A DNA stretch of 64,000 nt from Actinokineospora fastidiosa (lineage in GTDB: Bacteria; Actinomycetota; Actinomycetes; Mycobacteriales; Pseudonocardiaceae), in NCBI RefSeq assembly GCF_014648415.1, contig NZ_BMRB01000002.1, positions 641,260 through 705,259 on the forward strand. Direction: 5' to 3'. The notes below the pieces were generated by a model that saw nothing but the letters and a program-made list of their open reading frames with translations, was not told the origin of the DNA and did not search any database. Shown here piece by piece: positions 1 through 15,597 of the stretch. Each line of letters starts with the position of its first letter. Within the stretch, counting starts at the first letter, position 1. Made by a program: the position numbers and the translations under genes.

Positions 1-2
1 TC

Positions 3-683
3 GTCGCGCAGGCGTCCGCGCGGGTCCGTCTGGAGTGGACGGCGGACCGCGAGCGCAAGCCGTGGGCTCACTACGCGCGCAGGCGCGGGGTGGTGGAGGT
101 GCTCGGCGGGGTGACGGCCGAGCAGGTGCTCGCGGGCTACCACCGGCCGGGCAGGCAGGCCGACACGATGGACCTCGGCGCGGTGTGCCAGCGGCTGCTG
201 ACGCAGGTGCAGGGCCGCCCGCAGCTGGACCACCGCACCGGGCTGCGCACCCGGCCGACGAGCCTGCGCTGGACTGCGGTCGCGCGCGAGGACGAGCGGC
301 CGTCGGTGCGGCTGCACATCGACGACGAGGTCCAGCGCACGCTGCAGGTGGTCGTGCCGCCGGACCTGCTGGGCGAGGCGGCCCGGTTCTGCGAGGACCT
401 GGCGCTGCACGACTGGCTCTACACCGCGCTGGGCAACGTGGTCGGGCAGGCGGAGCGGGACATGGCCATCGGCGCCGACCCGATGGGCGTGCTCAACGCC
501 GCGTTGAGCCTGCTGGTCCGGCTGTGGATGCCGGGGGCGCACGTGGACCTGGCGCTGCGGCCGCTGTGGCAGGAGCTGGAGACGACGCCGGGGTTCACCG
601 AGTCGTGGGACCGGCAGGTGGCGTGGATGCGCGACCAGGTGTCCATGCGGACGCTCTCGGCCCTGCAGGAAGCCCGGCATTAG
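3..683 (+). CDS. Hypothetical protein, 3' part of a gene entering from the left (SCO2521-like?)
   Basis: The reading frame is open from the first bases of the window, so the true start lies upstream and only the C-terminal part (about 226 residues) is present. An internal GTG at 90 could also serve as a start, but the residues before it (RERKPWAHYARR) look like coding sequence of the same protein. The protein is soluble, with no membrane segment or signal. The C-terminal half (EDLALHDWLYTAL, then LWMPGAHVDLALRPLW) resembles, from memory, the actinobacterial SCO2521 family of unknown function. That match is uncertain and no activity can be assigned. The stop overlaps the stop region of the convergent membrane-protein gene by four bases. 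Confidence 0.6.
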   Translation, partial: VAQASARVRLEWTADRERKPWAHYARRRGVVEVLGGVTAEQVLAGYHRPGRQADTMDLGAVCQRLLTQVQGRPQLDHRTGLRTRPTSLRWTAVAREDERPSVRLHIDDEVQRTLQVVVPPDLLGEAARFCEDLALHDWLYTALGNVVGQAERDMAIGADPMGVLNAALSLLVRLWMPGAHVDLALRPLWQELETTPGFTESWDRQVAWMRDQVSMRTLSALQEARH

Positions 684-1513
684 CGGAACCACCGCCGCAC
701 CAGCAGCGCGAAGAAGATGTTGAGCGACAGGGCGCCCACGTAGCTCTCGGTCAGCAGCAGGCTCTTGGCCGCGGCGGGCAGCCCGTTCGTGTCGCCGCCG
801 CCCGCCGGGTTGAGGTAGTTCGTGAGCACCATGTGCAGGCTGGTGAGCGGACTCTGGTCCCGGGCGACGACGACCAGGGTGATGCCGAAGACGACCAGTT
901 GGATGAGCACCCACAACAGCAGCCGGTAGGGCTTGTACCCGTAGCCGCAGGTCAGCCAGGAGATCCAGAGCAGCGCCCTGCGCCCTGCCGAGCGCTCGAT
1001 GCGCTGGCGGGCCAGATTGCGCCGGTAGAGGCAGCGGTCGCGGGCGATGTTGTCCCTGGTCAGCAGGTGGATCTCGGCAGCGCGGTCGAACGCCTCCGCC
1101 GCGTGCAGGTGCAGCTTCTCGACCAGGCACTCCGCGCCCAGCTCCTCCAGGATCGCGGCGAGGTCGGAGTTCTGCGCCTGGGTCAGCTTCAGCGGGCCGT
1201 GGAACTCGACCTCGGCGGCGAGCAGGGCGACCAGCAGGGTGCGGCGGCACTCGCTGGCGAGGTGGTCGGGCTTGCGGTCGTAGAGCTCCTTGAAGACCAG
1301 CTCGTGGGACTTGGGCCAGCGGCTGGAGGCGAGCCGGTCGAGGATGCTCGACGTGTGCTGCTCGAAAGTGTCCAGCAGCTCACTCTCCCGGCCCGCCAGC
1401 GTGCCGTTGTTGATGGCCTCCTCGACATCGTCGGCGTAGCGGCCCGCGCGCTGTTCCACGATCGCGCACAGCCGGTGCGCGCGATCGCGGTCCTGGGTGA
1501 ACGCCACTGACAA
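680..1513 (-). CDS. Hypothetical membrane protein, 277 aa
   Basis: I do not recognise this protein. The N-terminal two thirds (about residues 1-180) are charged and helical, with no obvious catalytic motif. After an Arg-rich stretch (RQRIERSAGRR) there are two hydrophobic segments: about 180-215 (LLLWVLIQLVVFGITLVVV) and about 255-275 near the C-terminus. The loop between them contains a Gly/Pro-rich piece. The layout suggests a cytoplasmic helical domain anchored by two C-terminal helices. The start at 1513 is the first Met of the frame; no strong ribosome site is visible. It lies on the same strand as the PKS genes, 228 bp beyond their end, but that gap argues against a shared operon. The gap holds no gene, only a short inverted repeat (CGACGA, 7 nt, TCGTCG) near 1680-1699. 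Confidence 0.65.
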   Translation of the reverse strand: MSVAFTQDRDRAHRLCAIVEQRAGRYADDVEEAINNGTLAGRESELLDTFEQHTSSILDRLASSRWPKSHELVFKELYDRKPDHLASECRRTLLVALLAAEVEFHGPLKLTQAQNSDLAAILEELGAECLVEKLHLHAAEAFDRAAEIHLLTRDNIARDRCLYRRNLARQRIERSAGRRALLWISWLTCGYGYKPYRLLLWVLIQLVVFGITLVVVARDQSPLTSLHMVLTNYLNPAGGGDTNGLPAAAKSLLLTESYVGALSLNIFFALLVRRWFR

Positions 1514-1741
1514 ACCGCTGCCTAAGCCGCGGATCCTGGGAGTCGCATGGGGCCATTCTGCCCGTGAATTCAGAACATGGCCTGCGCCATTCGGGGGGAA
1601 TATCGGCGCTGACGATTGAGCGCGTCTTATACCAGCGCGGGGATGCCTATACCACGGGATTCCCTATTCTGTCCGGGAAACGACGAAGAAATGTCGTCGC
1701 GTCGCTGTTCCGACACTCTAGTCCGGTGTGGACGTGGGGGG

Positions 1742-7969
<6,228 letters not shown>

Positions 7970-7982
7970 CGTGCGCCGTCCT

Positions 7983-10900
7983 TTACTGGTCGATCAGGGC
8001 GAGGGTGGGCTGCGCTGGGGCCAGCCGGGCCACGATGGCCTCGGCCAGCTTGCGCGGGGTCGGCTCGTCGAAGACGACCGTGGCGGGCAGCCGGGCCCCG
8101 GTCGCCGCGGACAGCCGGTTGCGCAGCTCGACCGCGGTGGCCGAGGCCATGCCGAGGTCGTGGAACGCGCGGTCGGGGGCGATGTCGGCCTTGCCCGCGT
8201 AGCCGAGCACCACGGCGGCGTGGGTGCGGACGAGGTCGAGGGTGCTGCGGGCGCGCTCGGACGGGTTCTCCGCGATGTCGGCCACCGCGACCGGCCGGGC
8301 CGGGGCGCTGCCCCGGCAGGTGATCCCGCCGATGACGACGGCGGCGTGCCCGCGCCCGTCGGTCAGCGTCAGGCCGTCCCTGGTGGCGCACAGCGTCAGC
8401 GGTCCGGTCGCCGTCGCGCCGCTCACCTCGGTGAACGCGAACGGGCGCGCGTCCGGGTCGCCGAGGTGGGCGGCCAGCGCGGCGTCGATGAGGACCGGGT
8501 GGAGGGTGAACTCCCCCGGCGGCAGGTCGACCGAGAGCACAGTGCGGGGTTCGCCGTCGCCGGGATCGGCAGGGAGGTCCGCCAGCGCGCCGGTGGCGCA
8601 CGGGAACCAGGTGTCGACGCGGGCATGGACAGTGAACGTGCGGGCGGCGGCCACGGCGAGTTGGAGGTCAACCGGCCCGTCCAGGGGGACGGGCGTGTGC
8701 AGGACCAGTTCGGCGACCTGGCCCCCGCCCGCCGCGCGCAGGGCCAGGTCGAGCAGGACGCCGGCGGGCAGCACCGCGGCCCCGTCGATCTCGTGCCCGC
8801 CGAGCCAGGGGTGCTCGGCCGGGTCGACGCGGGCGTTGAGCACCATCCCGCCGTCGGCCAGGTCGACGGCGGCGGTGACGAACGCGTGCCCGGTGGCCGG
8901 GGCCGCCGCGCGTTCGGGGAGCCAGTACCGCCTGCGCTGGAACGGATACGTCGGCGGCGCCACCCGAGGCGGTCCGTCCACGCCGGACACCGCGGTCCAG
9001 TCGGCGGGCGCGCCGTGGACGTGGGCCTCGGCCAGCGCGGACAGCATGCGCGAGCGGCCGCCCTCGTCGCGGCGCAGCGTGCCGACGACCGGGGTGTCCA
9101 TGAGGTCCTGCAGGCCCATGGCGAGCACCGGGTGCGGGCTCACCTCGACGATGAGCCCCGCGCCGCAGGCCTGGGCGGTGTCGGACAAGCGAACCGTGGA
9201 GCGGAGATCGCGGTACCAGTAAGCGGCGTCCATGGTCGTGGTGTCGATCGGACCGCCGGTCACGGTGGAGTGGAACGGGATGCTCGCCGCCCGGGGCTCG
9301 ATGTCGGCCAGCGCGGCGAGCAGGTCCGCCTCCAGCGGCTCCATCGCGGGCGAGTGGCTGGCGTAGTCGACCGGGATGGGTCTGCCGTCCGGGTGCGCGG
9401 CGAGGAACCCGGCGACCGAGTCCGGGTCGCCGGAGACCACGGTGGCCCTCGGGCCGTTGACGGCGGCGACGTCCAGCCCGGGCCAGCGGGTCAGCGCGGC
9501 CCGCACCTGCGCCTCCGGGAGCCGCATCGCGGCCATCGCCCCCGCGCCCGCGACCTTCCGCAGCGCCTGGCTGCGCAGGGCGATCACCTTCGCGGCGTCG
9601 CGCAGCGACAGCGCCCCGGCCACGCACGCCGCCGCGACCTCGCCCTGCGAGGTGCCGAGGATGGCCGCGGGCCGCACGCCCCAGGCCAGCCACTGCCTGG
9701 CGAGGGCGACCATCACCGCGAACAACGCGGGCTGGACGACATCGATGCGGGTTAGCGGCCCGGCGAGCTCGGTGCGCAGGTCCCAGTCGACGAACTCCGA
9801 CAGGGCGGCCGCGCACTCGTCGACGGCCGAGGCGAACTCGGGGCACTCGGCGGCCAGCGCCAGGCCCATCCCCGTCCACTGCGCGCCCTGCCCGGGGAAG
9901 ACGAACGCGACGTCCGGCGGGCCCTCGGCGGCGCCGACCGCGAGGCCGGGCGCGGGCAGGCCGTCGGCGAGCGCGTCGAGGCCCGCGTCGATCTCCGCGC
10001 GCGACGCGCCCACCACCACCGCCCGGTGCTCGAACGTCGAGCGCGTGGCGAGCGCGTGCGCGATGTCGGCGGTACCGCCGGGGAACGCCCGCAGTCGCCG
10101 GGCCTGCGCCCGCAGGGCATCAGGCGTGCGGGCCGACACCGGCCAGGCGGCGGTCGCGTCCGGGATCGGCTCGGGTCCGCCGTCGACGGCTTCCAGCACC
10201 ACGTGCACGTTGGTGCCGCTGATGCCGAAGGACGACACGCCGGCCCGGCGCGGGCGGTCCACGGCGGGCCACGGCCGCGCCTTGGCCGCCACCTCGACGC
10301 CGTCCCACTCCACCTCCGGCGTCGGCCGGTCCGCGTGCAGGGTCGCGGGGACGACGCCCGCGCCGAGCGCGGTCACCATCTTGATCACGCCGCCGACCCC
10401 GGCCGCCGCGGCGGAGTGGCCGATGTTGGACTTCAGCGAGCCCAGCAGCAGCGGCGCGCCCGACCGCCTGCCGTACGTCGCGACCAGCGCGGCGGCCTCG
10501 ATCGGGTCGCCCAGCGCGGTGCCGGTGCCGTGCGCCTCGACCACGTCCACATCGGACACACCGAGGCCCGCGGCGGCCAGCGCGTCGCGGATCACGCGCT
10601 GCTGCGCGGCACCGTTGGGCGCGGTCAGGCCGTTGCTGGCGCCGTCGGAGTTCATCGCGCTGCCCCGGACGACGGCCAGCACCGGGTGGCCGTTGCGGCG
10701 CGCCGACGACAGCCGCTCCAGCAGCACGACGCCCGCGCCCTCGGCCATGCCCATCCCGTCGGCATCGGCGGCGAACGCCTTGCTGCGCCCGTCCGGCGAC
10801 AGCGCCCCGGTCTGGCTCATCCCGACGAACGACCGCGACGACGCCATGACCGTCACCCCGCCCGCGATCGCCAGCTCGCACTCCCCCGACCGCAGCGACG

Positions 10901-13900
10901 CCGCCGCCAGGTGGATCGCGCTCAGCGACGACGAGCAGGCCGTGTCGATCGTCAGCGCCGGGCCGTGCAGGCCGAGCGTGTAGGCGACGCGACCGGAGAT
11001 GACCGACGAGAAGCTGCCGGTCATCAGCTGGCCCGTCTCGCTCTCCGCGGGCGCGGCGCGCCCGGTGCCGTAGTCGACGGACACGCAGCCGATGAACAGG
11101 CCCGTCCGGCTGCCGCGCAGCGACGCCGGGTAGATGCCCGCCCGCTCGACCACCTCCCAGCCGATCTCCAGCACCAGCCGCTGCTGCGGGTCCATCGCCG
11201 TCGCCTCGCGCGGGGAGATCCCGAAGAAGGCGGCGTCGAAGTCGCCAGCGTCGTAGAGGAAGCCGCCGCGCTGGGCGCGGCTCGCCGTGCGCAGGGCCGC
11301 GAGGTCCCAGCCGCGGTCGGCGGGCAGGTCCCCGGTGGCGTCGACGCCGTCGGCCACCAGCCGCCACAGCGCCTCCGGCGTGTCGGCCCCGCCCGGGTAG
11401 CGGCAGGCCATGGCCACGATGGCGATCGGGTCGTCGTCCGAGGCGCGCTCGACCGGTGCGCTCTCGACCGGCTCCGCCGTCTCCTCACGGGAGAGCCGGT
11501 CGACGAGGTGCGCGGCGAGGCGGTCGGGCGTGGGGTGGTCGAACACCAGCGTCGCGGGCAGGGCGAGCCCGGTCGCGGCCGCCAGCCGGTTGCGCAGGTC
11601 CACCCCGGTCAGCGAGTCGAACCCGATGTCCTTGAACGGGCGCGCCGCCGACACGTCCTCGGGGGACAGCCTGAGGACGGCCGCGGCGCTCGTGCGCACC
11701 AGCCGAGCCACCGCAGTGGCCCGCTCCGCCTCCGGCAGGTCGGCGAGCGCGGAGCCCGCCCTGGCCGCCTCGGGGATGGTCTCGGCCATCCTCGTCCTGG
11801 GCAGGCGCGTCCAGTCGAGGTCCGCGACCACCAGGTCGGTGTCGGTGGCCAGCGCCCGCACGGCCCGCTCGGGGTCCATCAGGCCCGCGCCCGCCAACCG
11901 CAGCCCGGCGGCGGCGCGGTCGTCGACCAGCCCGCCGCCCGCCCAGCCGCCCCAGGCGATCGAGGTGGCCGGGAGGCCGTCGGCGCGGCGCCGCTCGGCC
12001 AGCGCGTCCAGGTGGGCGTTCGCCGCGCCGTACGCGGCCTGGCCCGCGTTGCCGAGCACGCCGCTGGCGGAGGAGAACAGGACGAACGCGGTCAGGTCGA
12101 GGTCTCGGGTCAGCTCGTCGAGCAGGTCGGCGGCGTGCGCCTTGGGCGCGAGGACGGCGTCGACCCGGTCGGCGTCGAGGTCGCCGACCAGGCAGTCGTC
12201 CAGCGCTCCCGCGGCGTGGACGACCGCGGTGGGGCGGTGCTCGGCGATCACGGCGGCGAGCTGGTCGCGGTCGGTGACGTCGGCCCGGACGAGCGCCATC
12301 CTCGGGTCATCGGGCCCTCGGCCGCTGCGGGAGACGAGGACGACGCGCTCGGCGCCCTGCTCGACGAGCCAGCGGGCGGCGTGCCCGGCGAGCGCGCCGC
12401 TGCCCCCGGTGATCAGCACCCGCGCGCCCGCCCACGACGTCCCGGCGGTGAAGCCGGTGCGCTCGATGCGGCGCGCGCTGACCCCGTCCTCGCCGATGGC
12501 GACCTGGTCCTCGTCGCCCGCCAGCACCGAGCACAGCGCGGCCAGCACGCGCGGGGTGAGGTCGGTCGGCAGGTCGATCAGCCCGCCCCAGCGGTCCGGC
12601 TGCTCCACCGCGACCGCCCGGCCCAGGCCCCACACCTGCGCGCGGCGGGGATCGCGGGAGCCGTGGGTGGCCACCCAGAGCCGCGCCCGCGTCGTCCGCG
12701 CCAGCTCGACGGTCTCCATCAGCGTCGGGTCGACGGCGAGCAGGTGGTCGGGGTGCTCGTCGGTCACCTCGGCGCCGCGGTCGGCGAGGGCGGCGGCGAT
12801 CGGGGCGGTGTCGTAGCCGTCGGGCGCGGTGATCGCCCAGCGGCCGCGCAGGACCGGGACGGCCGTCTCGCGGACGGGACGCCAGGTGACGCGGTAGGTC
12901 CAGCCCTCCAGCGGGTCGGCGGCGTGCCAGTAGCGCTCGCGCTGGAACGGGTAGGTCGGCAGGTCGGCCCGCGCGGGCGGGAAGACGGTCGCCCAGCCGA
13001 CCGGGACGCCGTGCACGTGGGCCTCGGTGAGCGCGCGCAGGAACGCGCGGTGGCCGCCGTCGTCGCGGCGCAGCGTGCCGAGCGCGGCGACCCGGCCGCC
13101 GACCTCGGTGGCGGTCTCCTGCACGGCGGCGGTGAGCACGGGGTGCGCGCTGGGCTCGACGAACCGGCGGAACCCCCGGGCCAGCAGCGCGCGGGTGGCG
13201 TCGGCGAAGCGGACCGGTTCGCGCAGGTTGCGGTACCAGTAGTCGGCGTCGAGGGTGGTCGTGTCGATCTCCGTGCCGGTGACCGCGGAGTAGAACGGGA
13301 CCCGCGCGGCCATCGGCTCCACCTCGACCAGCGCGGCCAGCAGGGCGTTGCGGATCGGCTCGACGTGCGGGGAGTGCGACGCGTAGTTCACCGGCAGCGC
13401 CCGCGCCCGCACCCCGCGGCGCTCGCACTCGGCGACCAGCCCGGCCAGCGCCTCCGGCTCACCGGCGACCACAATGGACTGTCCGCTGTTGAGCACCGCG
13501 ATAGCGGCGCCGGGTGGCAGCAGCGGCTCGACGTCGGCGGCGGACAGCGCGACCGACACCATCCTTCCGCTGCCCGCCAGGGCCGTCAGCAGCCGCGACC
13601 GCAGCACGACGACCCGCGCGGCGTCCCGCAGCGAGAGCGCGCCCGCCACGCACGCCGCCGCGATCTCGCCCTGGGAATGCCCGACGACGGCCGCGGGCAC
13701 GACACCGTGCGCCTCCCAGAGCCGCGCCAGGGAGACCATGACGGCGAACAGCATGGGCTGCACGACGTCGTCGCGGCGCAGCGCCTCGTCGTCGCCGAGC
13801 ACGTCGGACAGCCGCCACGGCGCGAACTCGGCGATGGCCGCGCCGCACTCGGCCAGCGCGGCGGCGAACACCGGGGACGCCTCGGCCAGCTCCAGCGCCA

Positions 13901-15449
13901 TGCCGACCCACTGCGCGCCCTGGCCGGGGAAGACGAACACCGTGCCGTCGCGGCTGGGCACGACCGAGCCCACGATCCCGTCCGCCGGGAGATCGCCGCG
14001 CGCGATGGCGCGGATGTCGTCCGGGTGGAACACCGCGGCCCGGTGCTCGAAGGCGGTGCGGGTCAGCGCGAGCGCGGAGGCCAGCGCCGCCTTGTCCTCC
14101 GGCAGGTCCGCGAGCCGCGCGGCTTGCGCGCGTAGCGCCTGCGGTGTGCGGGCGGAGAGCAGCCACGGCGCGCCGTCGACCGGCGTCCCCGGCGTGGGCG
14201 CGGTCTCCGGAGCGGCTTCCAGGACGACGTGGGCGTTGGTCCCGCTGATGCCGAACGCCGAGACCCCCGCGCGCACGACCCGGTCCGTGGGCAGCGCCAC
14301 CGGCTCGGTCGCCAGCCTCAAGGTCGACCAGGCGATCCGGCGCGACGGCGTCTCGACGTGGAGGGTGGGTGGCAGCGTGCGGTGGCGCAGGGCGAGCACC
14401 GCCTTGATCACGCCCGCGACCCCGGCGGCCGCGCCGGTGTGGCCGAGGTTGGACTTGACCGACCCCAGCAGCAGCGGCCGGTCCCGGTCGGCGTGGAGGG
14501 CGGCGAGCGCGCGGGCCTCGATGGGGTCGCCCAGCGGCGTGCCGGTGCCGTGCGCCTCCACCAGGTCGATGTCGGCGGGGGCCAGCCCGGCGTCGGCCAG
14601 CGCGGCGCTGATCACCATCCGCTGGGCGTCCTCGCTGGGCGCGGTGAGCCGGGGGCTGGCCCCGTCGGAGTTGGTCGCGCTGCCGCGGACGACGGCGAGC
14701 ACGGGCGCGCCCTCGGCGAGCGCGTCGTCGAGGCGGCGCAGGTAGAGGATGCCGACGCCCTCGCCCCACGCGGTGCCGTCGGCGTCGTCGGCGAAGGACT
14801 TGCACCGGCCGTCGGGGGCCAGCCCGCGCTGGCGGCTGAAGTCCACGAACGGCCCCGGGGTGCCCATGACCGTGACCCCGCCCGCGAGCGCTGCCGAGCA
14901 CTCGCCCGACCGCAGCGCCCGCACCGCCAGGTGCAGCGCGACCAGCGAGGACGAGCACGCCGTGTCCACGGTCAGCGTCGGCCCGCGCAGCCCGAGCGCG
15001 TAGGCGACCCGGCCGGAGACGACGCTGACCATCGAGCCCGTCATCGTGTAGCCCTTGGCGTCCTCGACCGGCTCGTGCATGCGCGGCCCGTAGTCGAGCG
15101 CGATCGCGCCCAGGAACACCCCGGTGTCGCTGCCCCGCAGGCGGGCCGGGTCGACGCCCGCGCGTTCGACCGCCTCCCAGGACACCTCCAGCGCCAGCCG
15201 CTGCTGCGGGTCCATGGCGACGGCCTCGCGCGGCGAGATCCCGAAGAAGGCGGCGTCGAACCTGTCGGCGTCGCGCAGGAATCCGCCGTGCCGGGTCGCG
15301 CTGGGCGTGGCGGGGTCCCACCCCCGGTCGGTGGGGAACGGGCTCACCCCGTCGCGGCCGTCGGCGAGCAGGTCCCAGAACCCCTCCGGCGAGTCCACCC
15401 CGCCCGCGAACCGGCAGCCGATGCCGACGATGGCGATGTCCGCGCTCAT
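7983..15449 (-). CDS. Type I modular polyketide synthase, KS-AT-KR-ACP-KS-AT-DH*-ACP
   Basis: This 2488-residue PKS has two extension modules and no loading domain. The ATG at 15449 is preferred over upstream starts because the KS begins at once (MSADIAIVGIG) behind a GGGGGG ribosome site. Module 1: KS 3-415 (Cys in DTACSSS near 165, HGTGT, NLGHT); AT 505-840 (GHSQGE, YASHSP, so methylmalonyl-type); KR about 870-1210 (GGSGALAG with the last Rossmann Gly changed, shortened after LVSRSG, catalytic Tyr in AAYGAANA, LDD present, so B-type); ACP Ser near 1278. Module 2: KS from about 1343 with all three motifs; AT 1850-2170 (GTSQGE, YASHSP, methylmalonyl-type); a short DH from about 2195 with HPWLGGHEIDG but no YGYGPxF motif, and DAALA in place of DAALQ; no KR; an ACP with GMASATAVEL near 2432. 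Module 2 therefore probably leaves a beta-keto group. The gene is followed after 13 bp by the second PKS gene. Confidence 0.95.
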   Translation of the reverse strand: MSADIAIVGIGCRFAGGVDSPEGFWDLLADGRDGVSPFPTDRGWDPATPSATRHGGFLRDADRFDAAFFGISPREAVAMDPQQRLALEVSWEAVERAGVDPARLRGSDTGVFLGAIALDYGPRMHEPVEDAKGYTMTGSMVSVVSGRVAYALGLRGPTLTVDTACSSSLVALHLAVRALRSGECSAALAGGVTVMGTPGPFVDFSRQRGLAPDGRCKSFADDADGTAWGEGVGILYLRRLDDALAEGAPVLAVVRGSATNSDGASPRLTAPSEDAQRMVISAALADAGLAPADIDLVEAHGTGTPLGDPIEARALAALHADRDRPLLLGSVKSNLGHTGAAAGVAGVIKAVLALRHRTLPPTLHVETPSRRIAWSTLRLATEPVALPTDRVVRAGVSAFGISGTNAHVVLEAAPETAPTPGTPVDGAPWLLSARTPQALRAQAARLADLPEDKAALASALALTRTAFEHRAAVFHPDDIRAIARGDLPADGIVGSVVPSRDGTVFVFPGQGAQWVGMALELAEASPVFAAALAECGAAIAEFAPWRLSDVLGDDEALRRDDVVQPMLFAVMVSLARLWEAHGVVPAAVVGHSQGEIAAACVAGALSLRDAARVVVLRSRLLTALAGSGRMVSVALSAADVEPLLPPGAAIAVLNSGQSIVVAGEPEALAGLVAECERRGVRARALPVNYASHSPHVEPIRNALLAALVEVEPMAARVPFYSAVTGTEIDTTTLDADYWYRNLREPVRFADATRALLARGFRRFVEPSAHPVLTAAVQETATEVGGRVAALGTLRRDDGGHRAFLRALTEAHVHGVPVGWATVFPPARADLPTYPFQRERYWHAADPLEGWTYRVTWRPVRETAVPVLRGRWAITAPDGYDTAPIAAALADRGAEVTDEHPDHLLAVDPTLMETVELARTTRARLWVATHGSRDPRRAQVWGLGRAVAVEQPDRWGGLIDLPTDLTPRVLAALCSVLAGDEDQVAIGEDGVSARRIERTGFTAGTSWAGARVLITGGSGALAGHAARWLVEQGAERVVLVSRSGRGPDDPRMALVRADVTDRDQLAAVIAEHRPTAVVHAAGALDDCLVGDLDADRVDAVLAPKAHAADLLDELTRDLDLTAFVLFSSASGVLGNAGQAAYGAANAHLDALAERRRADGLPATSIAWGGWAGGGLVDDRAAAGLRLAGAGLMDPERAVRALATDTDLVVADLDWTRLPRTRMAETIPEAARAGSALADLPEAERATAVARLVRTSAAAVLRLSPEDVSAARPFKDIGFDSLTGVDLRNRLAAATGLALPATLVFDHPTPDRLAAHLVDRLSREETAEPVESAPVERASDDDPIAIVAMACRYPGGADTPEALWRLVADGVDATGDLPADRGWDLAALRTASRAQRGGFLYDAGDFDAAFFGISPREATAMDPQQRLVLEIGWEVVERAGIYPASLRGSRTGLFIGCVSVDYGTGRAAPAESETGQLMTGSFSSVISGRVAYTLGLHGPALTIDTACSSSLSAIHLAAASLRSGECELAIAGGVTVMASSRSFVGMSQTGALSPDGRSKAFAADADGMGMAEGAGVVLLERLSSARRNGHPVLAVVRGSAMNSDGASNGLTAPNGAAQQRVIRDALAAAGLGVSDVDVVEAHGTGTALGDPIEAAALVATYGRRSGAPLLLGSLKSNIGHSAAAAGVGGVIKMVTALGAGVVPATLHADRPTPEVEWDGVEVAAKARPWPAVDRPRRAGVSSFGISGTNVHVVLEAVDGGPEPIPDATAAWPVSARTPDALRAQARRLRAFPGGTADIAHALATRSTFEHRAVVVGASRAEIDAGLDALADGLPAPGLAVGAAEGPPDVAFVFPGQGAQWTGMGLALAAECPEFASAVDECAAALSEFVDWDLRTELAGPLTRIDVVQPALFAVMVALARQWLAWGVRPAAILGTSQGEVAAACVAGALSLRDAAKVIALRSQALRKVAGAGAMAAMRLPEAQVRAALTRWPGLDVAAVNGPRATVVSGDPDSVAGFLAAHPDGRPIPVDYASHSPAMEPLEADLLAALADIEPRAASIPFHSTVTGGPIDTTTMDAAYWYRDLRSTVRLSDTAQACGAGLIVEVSPHPVLAMGLQDLMDTPVVGTLRRDEGGRSRMLSALAEAHVHGAPADWTAVSGVDGPPRVAPPTYPFQRRRYWLPERAAAPATGHAFVTAAVDLADGGMVLNARVDPAEHPWLGGHEIDGAAVLPAGVLLDLALRAAGGGQVAELVLHTPVPLDGPVDLQLAVAAARTFTVHARVDTWFPCATGALADLPADPGDGEPRTVLSVDLPPGEFTLHPVLIDAALAAHLGDPDARPFAFTEVSGATATGPLTLCATRDGLTLTDGRGHAAVVIGGITCRGSAPARPVAVADIAENPSERARSTLDLVRTHAAVVLGYAGKADIAPDRAFHDLGMASATAVELRNRLSAATGARLPATVVFDEPTPRKLAEAIVARLAPAQPTLALIDQ

Positions 15450-15568
15450 GTGGGTGCCCCCCGTGGGTCCGGTGCCTGACCACACCGTTGCCGAGCGCGT
15501 TGACCTCACCCTGACACCGTCCGCACGGTGGCGCGGAGTTGTCGCCGGGGTGCGGGTTTCGCCAGCGG

Positions 15569-15587
15569 GCGCGCGGCTCCCGCGCGC
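15569..15587 (-). terminator. GC-rich hairpin downstream of the YihY/BrkB gene
   Basis: GCGCGCGG, three bases, then CCGCGCGC form a perfect 8-bp stem. It begins about ten bases beyond the stop of the minus-strand YihY/BrkB gene and lies upstream of the PKS start. There is no T-run, so terminator function is inferred from position and stem strength. Confidence 0.45.
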
Positions 15588-15597
15588 AGATTTCCGG

